The translations under genes were made by a program, and so were the position numbers. From Chloroflexota bacterium (lineage in GTDB: Bacteria > Chloroflexota > Dehalococcoidia > SM23-28-2 > RBG-16-64-32): DNA of 13,341 nucleotides. The notes beneath the pieces are model-generated. The model did no database searches. It had not been told where the DNA came from and was given only the letters and a program-made list of their open reading frames with translations. Every line of letters begins with the position of its first letter. Position 1 is the stretch's first letter. The stretch spans positions 1 to 13,341 of the forward strand of contig JACPQO010000136.1 of assembly GCA_016190405.1 (NCBI GenBank), in the 5' to 3' direction. This document shows, in pieces, positions 1 through 6,501 of the stretch.

Positions 1-553
1 GATGCAAGGGGTGGGCAAGGACGTGGAGGAGGCCCTGGCGGTCATGGAGGAGCTCCAGGAGCAGATCGGCGAGGGGGCGCCGGCGGCGGGCAACCCGGCG
101 AAGCAGGTGGCGCGCCGGCTGCACGGCAAGCTGCCGGTAATCTACGGCGCCGGACTGCTGACCGAAGCCGCGCACCGCTGGAAGACGCAGCTCAACGAAT
201 CGGCGAAGGCTTGGAGCTTCTACGAGGAGCTACCGGAGGCCAACCACAACGCCATCATCGGATACGAGTTGCCGGCGGCGATCGTCCGCGCCACCGCCGT
301 TGTTTTCCTGGATTCGGACCTGATACACCCGCGCGTGAAGCTGCGCTACGAGTTCACGCGGGGGATGCTGGAGAAGGCCGGCGTGGACGTGATGACGGTA
401 GCCGCGCGGGGCCGGAGCGCCCTGGCCCAGATGCTAACGGCGGTCCTGTTCGGCGATTACGTGAGCTACTACCTGGCGATGCTCAACGGGGTGGACCCGA
501 CGCCGACGACGGTGATCGACAACCTGAAGGCCTGGCTGACCCAGCAGACGTAG
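1..553 (+). CDS. Bifunctional phosphoglucose/phosphomannose isomerase, C-terminal half (5' end outside window)
   Basis: Cytoplasmic sugar-phosphate isomerase that interconverts glucose 6-phosphate or mannose 6-phosphate with fructose 6-phosphate. The visible 183 residues match the second SIS domain of the bifunctional PGI/PMI family. They contain the segment PVIYGAG (about residues 45-51), then RWKTQLNESAK, then LPEANHNAIIGYE (about 77-89), which carries the conserved Glu and the NHN histidine thought to act in catalysis. The family is usually about 320-350 residues, so the first SIS domain lies left of the window, and the ATG at position 2 is probably internal, not the true start. The gene ends with TAG at 551-553. 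It is co-oriented with the toxin-antitoxin pair, which has its own promoter. Family assignment is from recognised motifs; the substrate range is inferred. Confidence 0.88.
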   Translation, partial: MQGVGKDVEEALAVMEELQEQIGEGAPAAGNPAKQVARRLHGKLPVIYGAGLLTEAAHRWKTQLNESAKAWSFYEELPEANHNAIIGYELPAAIVRATAVVFLDSDLIHPRVKLRYEFTRGMLEKAGVDVMTVAARGRSALAQMLTAVLFGDYVSYYLAMLNGVDPTPTTVIDNLKAWLTQQT

Positions 554-576
554 CGCCGTCGCCGGGCGCATCGCGA

Positions 577-613
577 ACAAGTTGTGGAATTTCTTGTGTA
601 GTATAATGTGGAA
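577..613 (+). promoter_or_regulatory. Promoter and possible operator of the toxin-antitoxin operon
   Basis: A perfect -10 hexamer TATAAT lies at 602-607 in an otherwise GC-rich region. The best -35-like match, TTGTGG at 582-587, leaves only a 14-base spacer, so the -35 is weak or the promoter depends on another contact. An inverted repeat, ACAAG (577-581) and CTTGT (593-597), sits directly upstream of the -10. That position would suit autorepression by the ribbon-helix-helix antitoxin encoded next, as is known for this kind of operon; the operator role is inferred. Transcription would be expected to begin at about 613-615, only a few bases before the ATG at 619. Confidence 0.55.
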
Positions 614-618
614 CGACC

Positions 619-930
619 ATGGCGAGTAAGAGCAAGATCATCCAGGTGCCGGTCCCCGAGAAGCTGCTGCGAGAGCTGGACGAGCTGTCCGAAAAGCGCG
701 GCCAGTCGCGCTCGGCTCTGATCAGGGAGGCGTGTGCGGAGTACATGGCCAGCCTTGAGGAGGCAGAGGCCGTCCAGCGATACATTCAGTCATACGTTGA
801 GATGCCCGAGACGGAGGAGGAAAAGCAGTGGGGCGAGCTCGGGGCTCAACTCGCGGCCGAAGTCTGGGGCGAGGAGGACTGGAGCGAAGAGTACGCGGCA
901 GACATGGCGGAGCGGGATGCAACGAGGTGA
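619..930 (+). CDS. Ribbon-helix-helix antitoxin (MazE/PemI-like) of a MazF-type module
   Basis: A 103-residue protein with a ribbon-helix-helix DNA-binding fold at its N terminus: the strand is at about residues 5-11 (SKIIQVP), helix A at 12-26 (VPEKLLRELDELSEK) and helix B at 29-45 (QSRSALIREACAEYM). The rest is acidic with tryptophans (about 46-103, including EEDWSEEYA), as expected for an antitoxin tail that wraps around and blocks its toxin. Expected roles are neutralising the MazF-like ribonuclease encoded next and repressing its own promoter as a dimer. The ATG at 619 is preceded by GGAA (610-613), a weak ribosome site that may be cut off if transcription starts just upstream. The end of the gene overlaps the toxin start by 14 bases, the usual arrangement for coupled production. 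The DNA-binding fold is clear; the toxin pairing follows from context. Confidence 0.87.
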   Translation: MASKSKIIQVPVPEKLLRELDELSEKRGQSRSALIREACAEYMASLEEAEAVQRYIQSYVEMPETEEEKQWGELGAQLAAEVWGEEDWSEEYAADMAERDATR

Positions 931-1243
931 GGTTTGGTGGGCCCGATTGCCCCTTCCAACCAAAGCGCGACCTGTTCTCCTGCTTTCTCGCCAGGAGATC
1001 TATTCCCGCCGCGGCTACGTGACTGCCGCTCCTGTGACTCGAACCTTCAGGCCAATTGCTTCCCATGTATCGTTGGGCCCTGCGGAAGGCCTGCGCAGCG
1101 CGTCGGTCGTTAACCTTGATAGCATCATGACAATCAACAAGCGCCTCCTTGAGCGCCGAATCGGTGAGCTCTCCGCCGCCAAGATGCATGAAGTAGAAGA
1201 GGCGATCCGGTTCGCGCTCCAACTGGCGCCGTACGCACGCTGA
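917..1243 (+). CDS. MazF/PemK-type endoribonuclease toxin
   Basis: A 108-residue protein of the MazF/PemK family, sequence-specific ribonucleases that cleave mRNA or other RNAs and halt growth when the antitoxin is lost. Family landmarks are present in order: RGEVWWA at 3-9, RPVLLLSR at 18-25 (Arg18 matches the catalytic arginine), PVTR at 40-43 (Thr41 matches the catalytic threonine), NLDSI at 66-70 (usually NLDQI or similar) and IGELSAAKM at 82-90. Both active-site residues and the full family length are kept, so it appears intact. I chose ATG 917 because the protein then begins at the conserved MQRGEVWW and GGAG lies at 909-912; the same frame is open upstream to 734, but that part is antitoxin read out of frame. 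It ends 29 bases from the convergent rpsI stop. Its RNA recognition sequence cannot be read from the protein. Confidence 0.92.
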   Translation: MQRGEVWWARLPLPTKARPVLLLSRQEIYSRRGYVTAAPVTRTFRPIASHVSLGPAEGLRSASVVNLDSIMTINKRLLERRIGELSAAKMHEVEEAIRFALQLAPYAR

Positions 1244-1272
1244 GAAGCGGTCGCCTTGGCACCGGGGCGCGC

Positions 1273-1701
1273 TTACCGCTTGGTGTACTGCGGGGCCTTG
1301 CGGGCGCGCTTGAGGCCGTACTTCTTGCGCTCCTTGACGCGCGGGTCGCGGGTGAGGAAGCCGCCCTTGCGCAGGGCGGGCCGAAACCGCTCGTCGAAGG
1401 CGACCAGGGCGCGGGCGATGCCGTGGGCCAGGGCGTCCGCCCAGCCGCCGACGCCGCCGCCGGCGACCTTGGCCTGCACGTTGAACGTCTCGCCCAACTC
1501 CGACAGGGCCAGGGGCTCCCGCACCTTGTTCTGGTGCACCAGGCGGGTGAACACCTCCATGAACGGCTTGTTGTTGACCATTATCGCGCCGGAGCCGGAG
1601 TAGAGCCGCACGCGGGCCACGGTGGTCTTGCGGCGGCCGGTGCCGTAGTAATAGGCGCCGGTCTGCGGCGGGGCGGCTTCGGGAGCGGGGTCTTGGGTCA
1701 T
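1273..1701 (-). CDS. rpsI: 30S ribosomal protein S9
   Basis: A 142-residue S9. The core starts with YYYGTGRRKTTVARVRLY (about residues 17-34) and includes GGGVGGWADALAHGIARAL, and the protein ends in KKYGLKRARKAPQYTKR. This basic tail reaches the P-site tRNA anticodon region of the 30S subunit, and the terminal Lys-Arg is the conserved end. Compared with the usual length of about 130, there is an extra N-terminal segment (residues 1-16, rich in Ala and Pro). The ATG overlaps the rplM stop by four bases (ATGA), so translation of the pair is likely coupled. It is the last gene of the superoperon and faces the toxin gene tail to tail. Confidence 0.97.
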   Translation of the reverse strand: MTQDPAPEAAPPQTGAYYYGTGRRKTTVARVRLYSGSGAIMVNNKPFMEVFTRLVHQNKVREPLALSELGETFNVQAKVAGGGVGGWADALAHGIARALVAFDERFRPALRKGGFLTRDPRVKERKKYGLKRARKAPQYTKR

Positions 1702-2180
1702 GACGACTTCTCCGTTTCAGGGGCTATCGGGGCCAGCGCTGCCGCGGCAGGCCGACGCTTGCGGGAGGCGTTAACCTGGGCCTCGTGGGGGTGGTCCGGG
1801 CCGGCGTAGACCTTCAGGTGGCGGAGCTGCGCGCGGCCCAGCCGGTTGCGAGGGAGCATGCCGCGCACGGCCAGCTCAATGACGCGGGCCGGCCGCCGGG
1901 CCATGAGGTCGGCCAGGGTGGTCTCCTTCAGGCCGCCCATGTAGCCGGTGTGGCGGTAGTAGACCTTATCGGCCAGCTTGTTGCCGGTGATCCGCACCCT
2001 CTCCGCGTTGACCACCACCACGAAGTCGCCCATGTCCAAGTGCCGCGCATAGGTGGGCTTATCCTTCCCCATGAGGAGGCCGGCCACCCGGCTGGCCAGG
2101 CGGCCCAGGGGCTGGCCGGTGGCGTCGATCACCTGCCAGCCCTTATCGATCTCTTTCCCTTTAAGGCTGTATGTCCTCAT
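1698..2180 (-). CDS. rplM: 50S ribosomal protein L13
   Basis: A 160-residue L13, an early-assembling protein of the 50S subunit that binds 23S rRNA. It begins MRTYSLKGKEIDKGW, contains DATGQPLGRLAS (19-30) and HTGYMGGLKE (77-86), and carries the signature AVRGMLPRNRLGR (104-116) followed by LKVYAGPDHPHEAQ (122-135). Residues 136-160 are an Ala/Pro-rich tail beyond the normal end at about 142. I chose ATG 2180 because homology starts there; in-frame starts at 2189, 2192 (both ATG) and 2204 (GTG) are open and would add 3 to 8 residues, and no ribosome site clearly separates them. The start lies inside the truA 3' end (20-base overlap), and the stop overlaps rpsI. Confidence 0.95.
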   Translation of the reverse strand: MRTYSLKGKEIDKGWQVIDATGQPLGRLASRVAGLLMGKDKPTYARHLDMGDFVVVVNAERVRITGNKLADKVYYRHTGYMGGLKETTLADLMARRPARVIELAVRGMLPRNRLGRAQLRHLKVYAGPDHPHEAQVNASRKRRPAAAALAPIAPETEKSS

Positions 2181-2961
2181 CCGTTTCATCATCGAACAAC
2201 CCACTTTCGTAGCGAACCTTGATCAGGCAGAGCCCTGTCGCCGGCGCCGTAAAGGCAGCCGCCCCGGGCCTCGCCTCCCGCAGCAGGGCGGCGAACTCAG
2301 CGTCCGACCGCTTGCCCAAGCCCACCTCCACCAGGGCGCCCGCCAGACGCCGCACCATCCGCGGCAGGAAGGCGTTGGCCTCGATGTCGAAGACGACGAG
2401 CCCCTTGGTCCGGCGCAGCGAAGCGCCGCTCACCAGCCTCTCCGTCCGGCGTCTGCCGGCCAGCGACGGCTGGGTGAAGGCGGCGAAGTCGTGCCGGCCC
2501 GTTAGGTGGGCGACGGCGGCCTTCATGGCGTCGATGTCCAGGCGCTGGGGCACGTGCCAGACCAGGCGCCGCAGGAGGGCCGGTCGCTGCTGCCCCACAT
2601 GGACGGTGTAGCGGTATCGGCGGCTGAGCGCCTGGCGGCGGGGATCGAACGACAGGGGCACTTCGGCCGCCGCCCGCACGGCGACGTCGCTCCGCAGCAG
2701 GGCGTTGAGCCCCCGCAGGACGGTCTCGCAGGAATGCCGGCTGGCGGTCAGGAAAGAGGCCACCTGCCCTCTGGCGTGCACCCCGGCGTCGGTGCGGCCG
2801 GCCAGGGCCACCCTTATAGGTTCGCCTGTTAAGCTGCTGAGGGCCCGTTCCAGCGAGTCCTGTACGGTCGGCGCGTTCTTCTGGTACTGGGAGCCCCCGT
2901 AGGCCGTCCCATCGTACTCGACGAGGAGGGCCAGCCGGCGGACGGGCGCTTCCCCTTGCAT
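2161..2961 (-). CDS. truA: tRNA pseudouridine(38-40) synthase TruA
   Basis: A 266-residue enzyme that isomerises uridines 38-40 of the tRNA anticodon arm to pseudouridine. The catalytic aspartate is Asp58 in AGRTDAGVHARGQV (54-67). Other family marks are LVEYDGTAYGG near 13-23, TVQDSLERAL near 32-41, SRRYRYTVH, the histidine-containing GRHDFAAFT and the C-terminal MVRRLAGALVEVGLGK. Length is normal (about 245-270). A TruA gene between rplQ and rplM is a common arrangement in Firmicutes-type and Chloroflexota genomes. The ATG at 2959-2961 has no Shine-Dalgarno sequence; instead a nine-pair hairpin ends six bases upstream (see the element at 2968-2993), so TruA may be made at lower levels than its ribosomal neighbours. 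The gene's last 20 bases overlap rplM. Confidence 0.95.
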   Translation of the reverse strand: MQGEAPVRRLALLVEYDGTAYGGSQYQKNAPTVQDSLERALSSLTGEPIRVALAGRTDAGVHARGQVASFLTASRHSCETVLRGLNALLRSDVAVRAAAEVPLSFDPRRQALSRRYRYTVHVGQQRPALLRRLVWHVPQRLDIDAMKAAVAHLTGRHDFAAFTQPSLAGRRRTERLVSGASLRRTKGLVVFDIEANAFLPRMVRRLAGALVEVGLGKRSDAEFAALLREARPGAAAFTAPATGLCLIKVRYESGLFDDETDEDIQP

Positions 2962-2967
2962 TCGGCA

Positions 2968-2993
2968 CGGCGGTCCCGGATCTGCGGGAGCCG
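2968..2993 (-). promoter_or_regulatory. Hairpin in the rplQ-truA leader
   Basis: In the transcript, CGGCTCCCG (2993-2985) pairs with CGGGA plus GCCG (2978-2974 and 2971-2968), giving nine pairs around a six-base loop with a two-base CC bulge. No run of T follows on the transcript strand, so it is not a standard intrinsic terminator. It occupies the place where a ribosome binding site would be expected for truA. It may lower truA translation or act as a processing site; both roles are inferred. Confidence 0.4.
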
Positions 2994-2998
2994 AGGCC

Positions 2999-3361
2999 CT
3001 ATGCCTCCCCCTCGATCAGCTCCAGTTGGGCCATGTGCGCCCCGTCGCCCAGGCGGGGGCCCAGCTTGACCATGCGACTGTATCCCCCCGGGCGATCGGC
3101 GTAGCGCGGGGCCAGGTCGTCGAACACCTTGGCCACCACCTTCTTATCATAGACGAAGCGCAGGGCCAAACGGCGCGCGTTAAGGTCGCCGCGCTTGCCC
3201 AGGGTGATGACCTTTTCGGCCAGCCCGCGCACCTCCCGCGCCTTGGCCTCAGTGGTGATGATCTTCTCGTGGCGCAGCAGGTCCGTCACCAGGTTGCGGA
3301 ACAGGGCCAGGCGGTGGTCCGTAGGGCGGCCCAGCTTGCGGCCGTCGACGCGGTGGGCCAA
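2999..3361 (-). CDS. rplQ: 50S ribosomal protein L17
   Basis: A 120-residue L17, a 50S protein near the peptide exit tunnel. It opens with the family's diagnostic stretch, [17 protein letters not shown], then [27 protein letters not shown], and ends in [16 protein letters not shown]. Length is normal. The start codon is TTG (3361-3359), two bases after the rpoA stop; no ATG is available at this position, and homology fixes the start. The ribosome site GGAGGGG lies in the last codons of rpoA, so the two genes are likely translationally coupled. Confidence 0.96.
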   Translation of the reverse strand: MAHRVDGRKLGRPTDHRLALFRNLVTDLLRHEKIITTEAKAREVRGLAEKVITLGKRGDLNARRLALRFVYDKKVVAKVFDDLAPRYADRPGGYSRMVKLGPRLGDGAHMAQLELIEGEA

Positions 3362-3363
3362 GG

Positions 3364-4662
3364 CTACCCCTCCCCCTCCTCAGCGCCGCCGACCTCACCG
3401 GTGAGCTCCAGGAGCTTGCGCTTCCACTCCGGGATCTCCTCTTCGCCCTCCTCGCCGGTTGCCGCGGCCGCGGCGGCCTTGGCCGCCTTCTCCTTCTTGG
3501 TCGGCTTCTGGCGGCGGGCGGCTACCTGCGGCTCGGCCACGGGCTCCGGCTCGCCCGCTGCGGGCGCGGCGGCGGGCTCTTCGACGGCGGCGGGGGCCGG
3601 CTCGGCGGCGCGGCGGGCCATGATGGGCATCTCCTCCTCGCCCAGGGGCGGCGCCTCCATCAGCTCCTCCTCCAGCCGGTCAGCCAGGAGGAGACCGAGC
3701 TGGTCCAGCCGGGCCCTCAGCTCGTCGTAGGACTTGCGGCCGAAGTTGCGCAGGGCGAGCAGCTCCTCCTCGCTTTTCTCCAGGACCTGCCCCACGGTCA
3801 TAAGTCCGCTGCGGCGCAGGCAGTTGTAGGCGCGCATGGAGAGCTGGAGGTCCTCGATGGGCATGCCGTACTGTTCGGGGGTGAGAACGATGCCGGCGCC
3901 CAGGCCGCGCTCCACCATGGGCAGGGCCGGCCGGCCCATCTGGGAGAACAGCTTGAACTGGTCCACCAGGATATCGGCGCTGCGGCTGACGGCCTCGACG
4001 CCGTTTATGGTGCCGTCGGTCCAGACCTCCATGGTCAGCTTATCGTAGTTTGTGGCCTGGCCGACGCGGGTGTGTTCCACCCTATAGGTGACCTTGCGGA
4101 CGGGCGAGAAGATGGCGTCCACCGGGATGACGCCGATGGGCAGGCCATCGGTCTGGCCGGCGGGCACGTAGCCGCGGCCAATCTCGACATTGAACTCCAC
4201 GTGCAGCCGCCCGTCCGGGGAGTCGACGGTGGCCAGGTAGAGGTCCGGGTTGATGATCTGATAGTGCTCGGGGACCTGGATATCGGCGGCGGTGATGACG
4301 CCGTCGCGGCCGGTCACGTCCAGGAAGAGGGTCGCGGGCCGGTCCGAGAGGGCGCGCAAACGGAGCTCTTTAACGTTGAGGATGAACTCTATGGTGTCCT
4401 CCTTGACGTTGGGAATGGTCGAAAATTCGTGCTGCACGCCATCGATGCGCACGGAGGTGACGGCCGCCCCCGGCAGCGAGCTGAGGAGCACGCGCCGGAG
4501 GGCGTTGCCCACAGTGGTGCCGAAGCCGGGGGGCAAGGGAGCGGCAACTATGCGAGCGTAGTCGTCGCCGCCCTCCTCCACCGAGATCTGGGTGTCATCC
4601 GATGGCTGGGCCTGCGGGGTCACGTAAGACCCACCTCCCTGGTAAACCTGCTGTTCTAGCAT
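3364..4662 (-). CDS. rpoA: RNA polymerase alpha subunit with long C-terminal tail
   Basis: Alpha subunit of RNA polymerase, which dimerises to nucleate the core enzyme and contacts promoters and regulators through its C-terminal domain. The dimer motif [20 protein letters not shown] lies at about residues 46-65. The rest of the N-terminal domain runs to about 236, and the alpha-CTD with its helix-hairpin-helix runs from [18 protein letters not shown] (about 269) to RARLDQLGL (about 324). Beyond it there are about 100 further residues: an acidic stretch, an Ala/Pro/Glu segment, a Lys/Ala segment, and finally [17 protein letters not shown]. Typical alpha is about 315-340 residues; this one is 432. 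I prefer ATG 4662 over ATG 4668 because AGGGG (4673-4669) sits six bases before the former and none before the latter. Its ribosome site overlaps the rpsD stop codon. Confidence 0.96.
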   Translation of the reverse strand: MLEQQVYQGGGSYVTPQAQPSDDTQISVEEGGDDYARIVAAPLPPGFGTTVGNALRRVLLSSLPGAAVTSVRIDGVQHEFSTIPNVKEDTIEFILNVKELRLRALSDRPATLFLDVTGRDGVITAADIQVPEHYQIINPDLYLATVDSPDGRLHVEFNVEIGRGYVPAGQTDGLPIGVIPVDAIFSPVRKVTYRVEHTRVGQATNYDKLTMEVWTDGTINGVEAVSRSADILVDQFKLFSQMGRPALPMVERGLGAGIVLTPEQYGMPIEDLQLSMRAYNCLRRSGLMTVGQVLEKSEEELLALRNFGRKSYDELRARLDQLGLLLADRLEEELMEAPPLGEEEMPIMARRAAEPAPAAVEEPAAAPAAGEPEPVAEPQVAARRQKPTKKEKAAKAAAAAATGEEGEEEIPEWKRKLLELTGEVGGAEEGEG

Positions 4663-4671
4663 CTGCATCCC

Positions 4672-5298
4672 CTACCGCGAGTAGTATTCGACAATGGTGG
4701 CCGGGTTGAACTTGGCGCCGATCTCTTCCATCTCCGGCAGGGCCAGGACGCGGCCGGTCATGGTGCCAGCGTCCAGGCTAAGCCAGGAAGGAACGGTCCT
4801 GGCGCCCACCTGCTCCTTGACCACGTTGAACGGTTCGGAGTTCTGGCCGCGGCCGGTCCAGGCCAGGTTGTCGCCGGGCTTGAGGACCTGCGAAGGGATG
4901 GCGGCCTTGCGTCCGTTGGCGCTGATGTGGCCGTGCAGCACCAGCTGCCGGGCCTGCGCCCGGGAGTCGGCGAAGCCGAGGCGGTAGACGACGTTGTCCA
5001 GGCGCAGCTCCAGGGTGCGCAACAGGTTTTCGCCGGTAACGCCGTGACGGCGCACAGCCTCCTCGTAGTAGCGCCGGAACTGCCGCTCCAGGACGGCGTA
5101 GACGGCGCGGGCCTTCTGCTTCTCGCGCATCTGGAGGCCGCGGTCGGAGACCTTGCGCCGCCGGGCGGAGCGCTGGCCGGGGGCGTAGGGCCGGCGCTCG
5201 AAGGCGCACTTGGGGGTGAAGCAGCGCTCCCCTTTCAAGTACAGCTTATCGCCGAGGCGGCGGCAGATGCGGCAAACGGAACCGGTGTTGCGAGCCAT
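4672..5298 (-). CDS. rpsD: 30S ribosomal protein S4, zinc-binding form
   Basis: A 208-residue S4, a primary 16S rRNA-binding protein that nucleates 30S assembly and in many bacteria represses its own operon. The N terminus has four cysteines, C9, C12, C26 and C31 (VCRIC and RCFTPKC), the zinc-binding arrangement seen in Thermus and Bacillus S4 and missing in E. coli. The S4 RNA-binding domain follows from about residue 95 (RLDNVVYRLGFADSRAQARQ), with the conserved LVLHGHISANGRK. The C terminus is the usual PATIVEYYSR. Any S4 autoregulatory mRNA site would be near the start of the alpha section, but I could not identify one. Confidence 0.97.
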   Translation of the reverse strand: MARNTGSVCRICRRLGDKLYLKGERCFTPKCAFERRPYAPGQRSARRRKVSDRGLQMREKQKARAVYAVLERQFRRYYEEAVRRHGVTGENLLRTLELRLDNVVYRLGFADSRAQARQLVLHGHISANGRKAAIPSQVLKPGDNLAWTGRGQNSEPFNVVKEQVGARTVPSWLSLDAGTMTGRVLALPEMEEIGAKFNPATIVEYYSR

Positions 5299-5307
5299 CT
5301 ACGTCTC

Positions 5308-5697
5308 CTATACCCGCCTGCGCTTCGGCGCCCGGCAGCCGTTGTGGGGAATGGGCGTGGCGTCCCGGATGCTGGTCACCTGGAGACCGGCCGCCTGAAG
5401 GGCCCGGATGGCCGCCTCGCGGCCGCTGCCCGGCCCCTTCACCCTGACCTCCACCTGGCGCAGGCCGTGGTCCATCGCCCGGCGGGCGGCCGTCTCGGCC
5501 GCCTGGCCGGCCGCATACGGCGTACTCTTGCGGGAGCCTTTGAAGCCCGCCGTTCCCGCCGAAGCCCAGGACAGGACGGCGCCGCCGAGGTCGGTCAGGG
5601 TGATGACGGTATTGTTGAAGGTAGACTCGATATAGGCGCGACCGACGGGAACGTTCTTCTTTTCCCTGCGGCGCGTGCGGGTCTTCCTTTCAGCCAT
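5308..5697 (-). CDS. rpsK: 30S ribosomal protein S11
   Basis: A 129-residue S11 of the 30S platform, next to the E-site mRNA and 16S rRNA. Clear signatures are [16 protein letters not shown] (21-36), [18 protein letters not shown] (51-68), [17 protein letters not shown] (84-100) and the end [14 protein letters not shown], where the Asn-Gly pair (119-120) matches the site that forms isoaspartate in the E. coli protein. Its ATG is 12 bases after the rpsM stop, and its stop is nine bases before rpsD, so it lies inside the alpha operon. Confidence 0.97.
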   Translation of the reverse strand: MAERKTRTRRREKKNVPVGRAYIESTFNNTVITLTDLGGAVLSWASAGTAGFKGSRKSTPYAAGQAAETAARRAMDHGLRQVEVRVKGPGSGREAAIRALQAAGLQVTSIRDATPIPHNGCRAPKRRRV

Positions 5698-5709
5698 GGT
5701 GTGTCCTCA

Positions 5710-6093
5710 CTACTTCTTGGCGACAGCCCGACGCCTGCCGGCCACTGTCCGGCGCGGGCCTCGCTTGGTGCGGGCATTAGTGCGGGTGCGCTGTCCGCGC
5801 ACCGGCAGCCCGCGACGGTGCCGGATGCCTCGATAGCTGCCTATCTCGATCAAGCGCTGAATGTCCTGGCGGACCTGCTTGCGCAGCTCCCCCTCGACCG
5901 TAAAGTTGCGGTCGATATACTCGCGGATGCGGGAGATCTCATCATCCGTGAGGTCGCGCACCTTGGTCTCGGGCCCCACGCTGACATCGGAACAGATCTT
6001 GACGGCCGAAGGGCGCCCGAGGCCGTAGATGTACGAGAGCGACACGTCCACCCGCTTGTCGCGGGGGATGTCCACGCCGGCGATACGAGCCAT
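5710..6093 (-). CDS. rpsM: 30S ribosomal protein S13
   Basis: A 127-residue S13 of the 30S head, forming the intersubunit bridge with 23S rRNA and L5 and contacting P-site tRNA through its basic tail. It begins [15 protein letters not shown] and contains the glycine-containing IYGLGR (22-27) and the signature [19 protein letters not shown] (85-103), followed by the basic tail [10 protein letters not shown]. Length is normal. It lies nine bases after rpmJ. Confidence 0.97.
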   Translation of the reverse strand: MARIAGVDIPRDKRVDVSLSYIYGLGRPSAVKICSDVSVGPETKVRDLTDDEISRIREYIDRNFTVEGELRKQVRQDIQRLIEIGSYRGIRHRRGLPVRGQRTRTNARTKRGPRRTVAGRRRAVAKK

Positions 6094-6102
6094 GTGACCC
6101 TC

Positions 6103-6216
6103 CTACCCCTGCCTCTGTTTGTGGCGGGGGTTCGAGCAGATGATGCGGACGACGCCTTTGCGGCGCACTACCTTGCACTTATCGCAGCGTCGTCTGACCG
6201 ATGCCGATACCTTCAT
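6103..6216 (-). CDS. rpmJ: 50S ribosomal protein L36, zinc-binding form
   Basis: A small 37-residue protein found by reading the gap between infA and rpsM. It begins [17 protein letters not shown] and ends in [13 protein letters not shown]. The zinc ligands C11, C14, C27 and H32 are all present, the standard ribbon of the C+ form of L36, which stabilises 23S rRNA near the L16 region. The position between infA and rpsM is the conserved one. The ATG is at 6216-6214 and the stop TAG at 6105-6103. The spacing is eight bases to infA and nine to rpsM. Confidence 0.96.
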   Translation of the reverse strand: MKVSASVRRRCDKCKVVRRKGVVRIICSNPRHKQRQG

Positions 6217-6224
6217 GATCCCTT

Positions 6225-6443
6225 CTATCTGAAGCGGTAGGTGATCCTGCCCCGGCTCAGGTCGTAGGGCGAGAGCTCCACCAGGACGCGGTCGCCGGGA
6301 AGGATACGGATGAAGTGCATGCGGATCTTGCCGGAGGCATGGGCCAAGACCCGGTGCCCATTTGCCAATTCTACACGAAACATGGCATTGGGCAAATTCT
6401 CTTTCACGACACCTTCCACTTCTATCGCTTCCTTCTTAGCCAT
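6225..6443 (-). CDS. infA: Translation initiation factor IF-1
   Basis: A 72-residue IF-1, a single OB-fold protein that binds the 30S A site and aids IF-2 and IF-3 in start-codon selection. It matches the family from [26 protein letters not shown] through [25 protein letters not shown] to the conserved end [13 protein letters not shown], at the exact usual length. The ATG is at 6443. The only strong ribosome-site-like sequence upstream, GGGAGGTGA (6470-6462), is 18 bases away, which is too far for normal use, and an in-frame stop within it rules out a longer protein. A hairpin precedes it (6471-6489). Confidence 0.97.
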   Translation of the reverse strand: MAKKEAIEVEGVVKENLPNAMFRVELANGHRVLAHASGKIRMHFIRILPGDRVLVELSPYDLSRGRITYRFR

Positions 6444-6470
6444 TGGCAGCCTGGCGGCGGCTCACCTCCC

Positions 6471-6489
6471 GGGCGGCACGCTGCCGCCC
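6471..6489 (-). promoter_or_regulatory. Perfect inverted repeat in the map-infA gap
   Basis: Arms of seven bases, GGGCGGC and GCCGCCC, flank a five-base loop and form a very stable hairpin in the transcript. The G-rich sequence GGGAGGTGAG follows immediately, and a second GCCGCC copy lies further down (about 6452-6460), so the 5' arm could instead pair across the G-rich stretch. No T-run follows in transcript sense, arguing against a terminator. On the 5' side is the AT-rich stretch TAAAATATTTC, unusual here, which might hold a weak internal promoter. The role is not known. Confidence 0.45.
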
Positions 6490-6501
6490 AAAAGAAATAT
6501 T

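Noticed and set aside
582..607. Canonical sigma-70 promoter with -35 TTGTGG
   Set aside because: The spacer to TATAAT is 14 bases instead of about 17, so only the -10 is supported.
734..916. Upstream extension of the toxin frame
   Set aside because: These codons are the antitoxin gene read out of frame; the conserved MazF start MQRGEVWW lies at 917 with its own ribosome site.
1244..1272. Bidirectional intrinsic terminator between the convergent toxin gene and rpsI
   Set aside because: Only short imperfect pairing (AAGCG with CGCTT) and no T-run on either strand; termination may lie inside a coding end or depend on Rho.
4927..6240. Long plus-strand open frame of 437 codons across rpsD to rpmJ
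   Set aside because: It is antisense to five well supported ribosomal genes, has low-complexity composition typical of high-GC shadow frames, and resembles no family I know.
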